DNA from: Clostridia bacterium
GTDB lineage: Bacteria; Bacillota; Clostridia; Christensenellales; Borkfalkiaceae
NCBI GenBank assembly: GCA_900770685.1
Contig: CAAGLC010000101.1
Span: 1 to 10,306, forward strand
Reading direction: 5' to 3'
DNA length: 10,306 bases
Part shown: positions 5,884-10,306 of the stretch, piece after piece
Layout: every line of letters begins with the position of its first letter
Position numbering within the stretch: position 1 is the stretch's first letter
Translations under genes and position numbers: made by a program
The notes under the pieces: model-generated
The model's database searches: none
Told to the model about the DNA's origin: nothing
Seen by the model: the letters and a program-made list of their open reading frames with translations, nothing else

Positions 5884-6711
5884 ATGGCTATAAAAAGATA
5901 TAAACCGACCTCGTCTGCACGCCGTTTTATGACGGTAAGCGCTTATGACGAAATAACGTCGAAAAAGCCTGAGAAATCACTTCTCGAAGATCAAAGAAAG
6001 AGTGGTGGACGTAACTCTCAGGGTAAAATAACCGTACGCCATATCGGTGGCGGTAACAGAAGAAAATATCGTATTATAGATTTCAAACGTTGTAAGGACG
6101 GCGTACCTGCAACCGTTAAGTCGATTGAATACGATCCTAACCGTAGCGCAAACATCGCACTTTTATATTACGCAGACGGAGCAAAGACCTATATTCTTGC
6201 ACCGGTAGGCTTAAAAGTAGGCGATAAGGTTCTTTCAGGACCTACTGCAGATATTAAAGCAGGAAACGCTCTTGCATTAAAAGATATCCCCGTAGGTACG
6301 GTAGTTCACAACATTGAAATGCAACCCGGAAAAGGTGGACAAATTGCTCGTGCGGCAGGAATGAGCGCTCAAATCATGGCAAGGGACGAAAAATACGTTA
6401 CCTTAAAGATGCCTAGTGGTGAAATGAGATATATTCTTGCAACTTGCAAAGCAACGATTGGTCAAGTAGGTAACTTAGAACACGAAATTATTAGAATAGG
6501 TAAAGCCGGCAAAACCAGATATTTGGGAATCCGTCCTACCGTTCGTGGTGTAGTTATGAACCCATGTGATCACCCGCACGGTGGTGGTGAAGGTAAATCA
6601 CCCGTTGGTATGCCCGGTCCTGTTACTCCTTGGGGTAAACCTGCTCTTGGACACAAGACCAGAAAGCATAAGAAGGCTTCCAATAAGCTTATCATTACAA
6701 GGATAAATTAA
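5884..6711 (+). CDS. rplB: 50S ribosomal protein L2
   Basis: L2 is a core 50S protein needed for subunit association and peptidyl transferase function. At 275 residues it is full length. Visible landmarks are GGRNSQGKITVRHIGGGNRR (41-60), KYRIIDFKR, the SH3-like middle part ending in GKAGKTRYLG, and the C-terminal MNPCDHPHGGGEG block. His230 in that block corresponds to E. coli His229, which is important for activity. GGAGG at 5871-5875 lies eight bases before the ATG. The gene uses CGT and CGC arginine codons more often than the genes around it, where AGA dominates, as expected for a very highly expressed gene. Confidence 0.98.
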   Translation: MAIKRYKPTSSARRFMTVSAYDEITSKKPEKSLLEDQRKSGGRNSQGKITVRHIGGGNRRKYRIIDFKRCKDGVPATVKSIEYDPNRSANIALLYYADGAKTYILAPVGLKVGDKVLSGPTADIKAGNALALKDIPVGTVVHNIEMQPGKGGQIARAAGMSAQIMARDEKYVTLKMPSGEMRYILATCKATIGQVGNLEHEIIRIGKAGKTRYLGIRPTVRGVVMNPCDHPHGGGEGKSPVGMPGPVTPWGKPALGHKTRKHKKASNKLIITRIN

Positions 6712-6721
6712 GGAGAGCAAG

Positions 6722-7003
6722 ATGAGTAGAAGTGTTAAAAAAGGTCCTTACGTAGAACCTAAACTCTTAAAGAGAATAGAAGAATTAAACGAAAAGAACG
6801 AAAAGAAGGTCTTAAAGACTTGGTCGAGATCTTCAACGATATTTCCCCAAATGGTAGGACACACTATCGCCGTTTACGACGGTAGAAAGCACGTTCCCGT
6901 ATACGTAACCGAAGATATGGTTGGATGTAAACTCGGCGAGTTTGCTCCCACTAGAACGTTTAAGGGACACGCTGGTTCTGAAAAGTCTACTGGTGGAAGA
7001 TAG
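6722..7003 (+). CDS. rpsS: 30S ribosomal protein S19
   Basis: S19 binds in the head of the 30S subunit with S13 near the A site. The 93-residue protein is full length and starts SRSVKKGPYV. The conserved middle and end are TWSRSSTIFPQMVGHTIAVY and KHVPVYVTEDMVGCKLGEF (about 56-74), then APTRTFKGH. AAGGAG (6710-6715) overlaps the rplB stop and is six bases before the ATG. Its TAG stop is embedded in the AGGAGG of rplV. Confidence 0.98.
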   Translation: MSRSVKKGPYVEPKLLKRIEELNEKNEKKVLKTWSRSSTIFPQMVGHTIAVYDGRKHVPVYVTEDMVGCKLGEFAPTRTFKGHAGSEKSTGGR

Positions 7004-7014
7004 GAGGCTGAAAG

Positions 7015-7401
7015 ATGGCTAAGAATTTAAGAGAAAAAACCGCAAGAATCGCGGAAAATAAAGACAGACGTCCTAGAGCAATAGCAAAGCACGTAAGAAT
7101 TTCTCCCTATAAGGTAAGAATCGTGCTTGACATTATTAGAGGAAAGGGATACAGAGAAGCGCTTGCAATTTTGGAAAACACTCCTAAGGCAGCGTCTGAT
7201 CCCATCAAAAAGGTATTAATGTCAGCTGGAGCAAATGCAGAAAACAATCTTGGAATGAGCAAAGACAATTTGTTCGTTGCTGCTTGTTTTGCCGATCAAG
7301 GTCCAACTTTGAAAAGAGTTCAACCGGTATCTAAAGGCAGAGCGTACAGAATATTAAAGCGTACCAGTCACATAACTGTGATTTTGGACGCAAGAGCATA
7401 G
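7015..7401 (+). CDS. rplV: 50S ribosomal protein L22 with N-terminal extension
   Basis: L22 has a globular part on the 50S surface and a long loop forming, with L4, the narrowest part of the nascent-chain tunnel. The family core begins at about residue 19 (RPRAIAKHVRISPYKVRIVLD) and ends with LKRTSHITVIL. Homologues such as B. subtilis and E. coli L22 are about 110-113 residues. This one has 128, because about 17 charged residues (MAKNLREKTARIAENKD) precede the core. The extended start is favoured because AGGAGG (7002-7007) is seven bases before this ATG and no other ATG precedes the core. In the tunnel loop (residues 99-112) the usual PRAKGR-like tip reads PVSKGR, with Val105 where E. coli has Arg88. 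Confidence 0.95.
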   Translation: MAKNLREKTARIAENKDRRPRAIAKHVRISPYKVRIVLDIIRGKGYREALAILENTPKAASDPIKKVLMSAGANAENNLGMSKDNLFVAACFADQGPTLKRVQPVSKGRAYRILKRTSHITVILDARA

Positions 7402-7411
7402 GAGGAGCAGT

Positions 7412-8080
7412 ATGGGACAAAAAGTTAATCCACACGGTTTAAGAGTCGGAATCAACAAAGATTGGGATTCACATTGGTTCGTAGGCAAGCAAGATTTTGC
7501 CGCAAACATTAAAGAAGACAACGAAATCCGTAGTTTAATCAAGAAAAAATACTATCAAGCTGCAATTTCTAAAATCGCAATCGAAAAGGTTGCTTCAAAA
7601 GTTATAATTAGAATTTATACTGCTCGTCCCGGTGTATTAATCGGAAAACAAGGTAGTGAAATCGAAGTTATAAAGAAATTAGTAGCAAAGATTTGTAAGG
7701 GAAAACAAATTTCCGTAAATATCACGGAAGTTAAAAAGCCCGATGCTGACGCACAGTTGGTAGCAGAAGGAATTGCGTCACAACTTGAAAAGCGTGTATC
7801 GTTCAGAAGAGCAATGAAACAAGCTATCGGCAGAAGCATGAGAAGCGGAATTAAAGGAATAAAGGTTTCCGTTAGCGGAAGACTTGACGGTGCGGAAATC
7901 GCTCGTAGTGAACATTATCACGAGGGCTCAATTCCCCTTCAGACGTTGAGAGCGGACATTGAATATGGTCTTGCAGAAGCGCATACCACTTTCGGTGTAA
8001 TCGGAATCAAATGCTGGATATATAAGGGCGAAATAATCGGAGCTCCCAAGAAGAAAAGTACTGAAGGAGGCGAAGCTTAA
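7412..8080 (+). CDS. rpsC: 30S ribosomal protein S3
   Basis: S3 lines the mRNA entry channel and, with S4 and S5, contributes to mRNA unwinding. The 222-residue protein starts GQKVNPHGLRVGI, contains a type II KH domain with the GKQG loop at 78-81 (ARPGVLIGKQGSEI), and has the C-terminal S3 domain with VSFRRAMKQAI, GIKVSVSGRLDGAEIARSE and TTFGVIGIKCWIYKGEI. Length is normal for the family. The TAG of rplV is embedded in AGGAGG (7400-7405), six bases before this ATG. The last codons (EGGEA) hold the ribosome binding site of rplP. Confidence 0.98.
   Translation: MGQKVNPHGLRVGINKDWDSHWFVGKQDFAANIKEDNEIRSLIKKKYYQAAISKIAIEKVASKVIIRIYTARPGVLIGKQGSEIEVIKKLVAKICKGKQISVNITEVKKPDADAQLVAEGIASQLEKRVSFRRAMKQAIGRSMRSGIKGIKVSVSGRLDGAEIARSEHYHEGSIPLQTLRADIEYGLAEAHTTFGVIGIKCWIYKGEIIGAPKKKSTEGGEA
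8064..8070 (+). promoter_or_regulatory. Ribosome binding site that sets the rplP start
   Basis: AAGGAGG lies within the end of rpsC. Two in-frame ATGs follow, at 8083 (12 bases away) and 8089 (18 bases away). The nearer one gives MLMPKRV, the usual L16 N-terminus, so 8083 is chosen. Confidence 0.7.
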
Positions 8081-8082
8081 TT

Positions 8083-8529
8083 ATGTTAATGCCTAAGAGA
8101 GTTAAAAGAAGAAGAGTGCATCGTGGCAGAATGACCGGCAAATGCACTAAAGGCAACAAAATTGCTTACGGTGAATACGGTTTAGTAGCAACTGAACCCG
8201 GTTGGATTAAATCAAATCAAATCGAAGCAGCCCGTGTTGCTATGACTAGATTTATTAAACGTGGTGGTAAAGTATGGATTGACATATTCCCCCACAAACC
8301 TGTAACCAAGAAACCTGCGGATAGCCGTATGGGTAGTGGTAAAGGTTCTGTAGAATATTGGGTAGCAGTAGTAAAACCCGGCAGAGTATTATTTGAAATG
8401 TCAGGTGTTACGGAAGATATTGCAAAAGAAGCTATGCGTCTTGCTGGACACAAACTTCCCGTTAAAACTAAGTTTGTAAAGAAAGAAGCAGTAGTGGAAG
8501 AAATAATTGAGGAAGGCGGTGAAGGTTAA
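8083..8529 (+). CDS. rplP: 50S ribosomal protein L16
   Basis: L16 sits near the A-site side of the 50S subunit and organises the tRNA-binding region late in assembly. The protein has 148 residues, slightly longer than the 136-144 of common homologues. The core is unmistakable: MLMPKRVKRRRVHRGRMTGK, then GEYGLVATEPGWI, FIKRGGKVWIDIFPHKPVT and RMGSGKGSVEYWVAVVKPGRV, then AMRLAGHKLPVKTKFV. The extra length is an acidic tail (EAVVEEIIEEGGEG), unusual for an otherwise basic protein. The end of this tail encodes GGCGGTGA (8515-8522), which can serve as the rpmC ribosome binding site. The TAA overlaps the rpmC ATG by one base. Confidence 0.97.
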   Translation: MLMPKRVKRRRVHRGRMTGKCTKGNKIAYGEYGLVATEPGWIKSNQIEAARVAMTRFIKRGGKVWIDIFPHKPVTKKPADSRMGSGKGSVEYWVAVVKPGRVLFEMSGVTEDIAKEAMRLAGHKLPVKTKFVKKEAVVEEIIEEGGEG

Positions 8530-8729
8530 TGAAAACTAAAGAACTTCACGAATTAACGGTAGAAGAATTAAACACTAAACTTAAAGAACTTTCTGAGGAA
8601 TTGTTTAACCTTCGTTTCCGTCACGCGATTGGACAACTTGAAAACCCTGCATCAATCAAAACTTGCAAGAAAGATATTGCAAAGGTAAAAACCATTTTGA
8701 GAGAAAGGGAAATAAAGGCAAAGGCGTAG
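8529..8729 (+). CDS. rpmC: 50S ribosomal protein L29
   Basis: L29 is a small helical-hairpin protein near the exit tunnel, next to L23. The 66-residue sequence shows the family pattern: ELHELTVEELNTKLKELSEEL, then LFNLRFRHAIGQLENPASI and a second helix ending in TILREREI. The ATG overlaps the rplP stop (TAATG), so translation is probably coupled to rplP. The TAG stop is part of AGGGAG, the ribosome binding site of rpsQ. Confidence 0.96.
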   Translation: MKTKELHELTVEELNTKLKELSEELFNLRFRHAIGQLENPASIKTCKKDIAKVKTILREREIKAKA

Positions 8730-8742
8730 GGAGTAGAAAGAT

Positions 8743-8997
8743 ATGGAAAGAAATTTAAGAAAAGAAAGAGTCGGAATCGTAGTATCCGACAAGATGGATA
8801 AAACTGTAGTAGTAGCCATCGAAGAAAGATACAAACACCCTTTGTATAAGAAAACTGTAAAGAAAACACACAAATTTAAGGCACACGATGAATTAAATGC
8901 ATGCGGAGTAGGCGATAAAATTAGAATCGTTGAAACCAGAAAACTTTCTAAGGATAAGAACTGGAGAGTTGCTGAAATTATCGAAAAGGCTAAATAA
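8743..8997 (+). CDS. rpsQ: 30S ribosomal protein S17
   Basis: S17 is a primary 16S rRNA-binding protein with an OB fold. The 84-residue protein is full length: RKERVGIVVSDKMDKTVVVAIE at the start, YKHPLYKKTVKKTHKFKAHDE in the middle, and GDKIRIVETRKLSKDKNWRV near the end. AGGGAG (8728-8733) is nine bases from the ATG and overlaps the rpmC stop. In classical maps it is the last S10-operon gene. Here only 11 bases, filled by the next ribosome binding site, separate it from rplN, so no boundary with the spc operon is visible. Confidence 0.97.
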   Translation: MERNLRKERVGIVVSDKMDKTVVVAIEERYKHPLYKKTVKKTHKFKAHDELNACGVGDKIRIVETRKLSKDKNWRVAEIIEKAK

Positions 8998-9008
8998 GGA
9001 GGCGCACA

Positions 9009-9377
9009 ATGATACAACCATTTACAAGATTAAAAGCAGCGGACAACTCCGGTGCTAAAGAAATAATGTGTATAAAAGTGTTGGGCGGTTCTTTTAGGAG
9101 AAGCGGAAACATTGGTGACGTAATCGTAGCCAGTGTTAAGACTGCAACTCCCGGTGGTGCCGTCAAGAAGGGCGACGTTGTTAAGGCTGTAATCGTAAGA
9201 TCTACTTCCGGTGTAAGAAGAAAAGACGGAACGTACGTAAGATTCGACGAAAATGCAGCAGTTATCATAGATTCGCAGAAACAGCCGAGAGGCACGCGTA
9301 TTTTTGGGCCGATAGCAAGAGAACTTCGTGATAAAGACTATATGCGTATCATTTCGCTTGCGCCCGAAGTGTTATAA
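9009..9377 (+). CDS. rplN: 50S ribosomal protein L14
   Basis: L14 is at the subunit interface and takes part in bridges to 16S rRNA. The 122-residue length is exactly that of the family. Motifs are MIQPFTRLKAADNSGAKE at the start, then GDVIVASVKTATPGG, KGDVVKAVIVRS, DGTYVRFDENAAVII and GTRIFGPIARELRDKDYMRI, with the normal end SLAPEVL. AAGGAGG (8996-9002) overlaps the rpsQ TAA and is six bases before the ATG. In many bacteria it opens the spc operon, but no promoter is seen before it here. Confidence 0.98.
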   Translation: MIQPFTRLKAADNSGAKEIMCIKVLGGSFRRSGNIGDVIVASVKTATPGGAVKKGDVVKAVIVRSTSGVRRKDGTYVRFDENAAVIIDSQKQPRGTRIFGPIARELRDKDYMRIISLAPEVL

Positions 9378-9388
9378 GGAGAAAACTC

Positions 9389-9778
9389 ATGAAAGTTAAA
9401 AAGAACGACACGGTTTTAGTTATAACGGGAAAAGACGCAGGAAAAACGGCTAAAGTTTTAGTTGCTCTTCCCAAAGATAACAAGGTAGTAGTTGACGGAA
9501 TTAACGTCCAAAAGAAACACAAGAAAGCAAGATCTGCTCAAGAAGTAAGTTCAATTCAGAACCAATCTGGAGCAATCGACGCTTCAAACGTTTTGGTAGT
9601 ATGTCCTACTTGTGAAAAAGCAACCAGAGTTGCGTATAAGGTTGAAGGAGATAAAAAGGTACGCGTTTGTAAAAAATGTGGCGCTCTCTTAGACGCAAAG
9701 AAGGAAGTTAAAGAAGTAAAGAAGACTACTAAGAGAAAGACTAAGAAATCAGCAGAAGCACCTGCTGAAGCAAACTAA
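9389..9778 (+). CDS. rplX: 50S ribosomal protein L24, zinc-ribbon form with basic tail
   Basis: L24 is an assembly-initiator protein of the 50S subunit with an N-terminal KOW/SH3 domain. KOW residues appear at the start (DTVLVITGKDAGKTAKVL), then VVVDGINVQKKHKK. The C-terminal half holds a zinc ribbon with Cys72, Cys75, Cys94 and Cys97 (CPTC and CKKC), a form found in some Bacillota, whereas B. subtilis L24 has lost the cysteines. Normal length is about 101-105 residues. This protein has 129, because of a Lys-rich then Ala/Glu-rich, low-complexity tail from about residue 103 (KKEVKEVKKTTKRKTKK, then SAEAPAEAN). AAGGAG (9376-9381) overlaps the rplN stop, seven bases before the ATG. Confidence 0.96.
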   Translation: MKVKKNDTVLVITGKDAGKTAKVLVALPKDNKVVVDGINVQKKHKKARSAQEVSSIQNQSGAIDASNVLVVCPTCEKATRVAYKVEGDKKVRVCKKCGALLDAKKEVKEVKKTTKRKTKKSAEAPAEAN

Positions 9779-9793
9779 CGGAGGTAAACAGAA

Positions 9794-10306
9794 ATGGCAG
9801 ATAAAACTCCGAACAGAATAAAGGCGTTGTACGTTTCAACTGCAGTGCCTGCATTAATAAAGAAGTTTAACTATAAAAACGTAAACCAAGTACCAAAGCT
9901 TGTTAAAATAACCATCAACTCTGGTCTTGGCGACGTTAAAGACAACAACAAGAGCATACAAACCGCTCAAGAAGAATTAAAGCAAATCTCCGGACAAAAA
10001 CCGGTACTTACGCAAGCTAAGAAATCAGTAGCAAACTTCAAAATCAGAGAAGGACAAAGCGTAGGTATGAAGGTAACCTTGAGAGGAACGAGAATGTACG
10101 AGTTCTTTGATAAACTCGTATCGATCGCGCTTCCTAGAGTGCGCGACTTTAGAGGAGTACCCACTAAGTCGTTTGACGGAAGAGGAAACTATGCAATGGG
10201 TGTAAAAGAACAACTTATATTCCCTGAAATTTCATACGATCAAGTAGAAAACATCAGAGGATTTGACGTTTGTATTACCACCACTGCAAAGACTGACGAG
10301 GAAGCA
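9794..10306 (+). CDS. rplE: 50S ribosomal protein L5, cut by the window end
   Basis: The frame is open from ATG 9794 to the last base, giving 171 residues of a protein usually near 180, so only about the last ten are missing. L5 binds 5S rRNA and contacts the P-site tRNA and the 30S head. Recognisable segments are NVNQVPKLVKITINSGLGD near residues 29-47, SGQKPVLTQAKKSVANFKIR (66-85), LRGTRMYEFFDKLVSIALPR, then RDFRGV, FDGRGNYAMGVKEQLIFPEI, and RGFDVCITTTAKTDEEA at the edge. The usual VVNMG core reads TINSG. GGAGG (9780-9784) is nine bases before the ATG, one base after the rplX stop. Confidence 0.95.
   Translation, partial: MADKTPNRIKALYVSTAVPALIKKFNYKNVNQVPKLVKITINSGLGDVKDNNKSIQTAQEELKQISGQKPVLTQAKKSVANFKIREGQSVGMKVTLRGTRMYEFFDKLVSIALPRVRDFRGVPTKSFDGRGNYAMGVKEQLIFPEISYDQVENIRGFDVCITTTAKTDEEA

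Noticed and set aside
8652..9017. Minus-strand 121-residue frame opposite rpmC-rpsQ with hydrophobic stretches
   Set aside because: It lies fully opposite two conserved ribosomal protein genes. The hydrophobicity comes from reading Lys/Glu codons in reverse complement.

Overview
This window looks like part of the chromosome of an AT-rich, low-GC Gram-positive bacterium, most likely an uncultured member of the Clostridia. The points in favour are the strong AGGAGG-type ribosome binding sites before nearly every gene, the RqcH-type NFACT protein, a zinc-ribbon L24, and protein sequences that resemble Bacillota homologues throughout. The genus cannot be named from the sequence alone. All genes are on the + strand. 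There are no mobile elements, tRNAs, rRNAs or CRISPR arrays.

Region 1 (1-3641) is a protein quality-control block. It holds the C-terminal end of rqcH (ribosome-associated quality control), then tig (trigger factor, the chaperone at the ribosome exit), clpP (peptidase) and clpX (unfoldase). A consensus-like promoter precedes tig, and tig-clpP-clpX are tightly spaced and probably co-transcribed. In Bacillus, RqcH adds alanine tails to stalled nascent chains and ClpXP degrades them, so this block joins the tagging, folding and degrading parts of nascent-chain care.

Region 2 (3642-3947) is a 306-base gap that is clearly regulatory. It has a perfect TTGACA-17-TATAAT promoter with A-tracts upstream. 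A leader of about 240 nt follows, containing several stem-loops, a strong intrinsic terminator well ahead of the next gene, and upstream segments that can pair with the terminator arms. This is the layout of a transcription attenuator controlling the ribosomal protein operon.

Region 3 (3948-10306) is the S10 operon running without a break into the spc operon: rpsJ, rplC, rplD, rplW, rplB, rpsS, rplV, rpsC, rplP, rpmC, rpsQ, rplN, rplX and rplE (cut by the window end). Gene order is canonical and gaps are mostly 10-20 bases. At seven of thirteen junctions the stop codon is embedded in the next ribosome binding site, and two junctions overlap as TAATG, so translation is probably coupled.

Most genes are ordinary. 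The parts that deserve attention are the S10 leader, the joining of the rqcH-tig-clpPX block to the S10 operon, and a few protein variations: ClpX RKN instead of RKH, an extended L22 with an altered tunnel loop, and L24 with a zinc ribbon and a basic tail.
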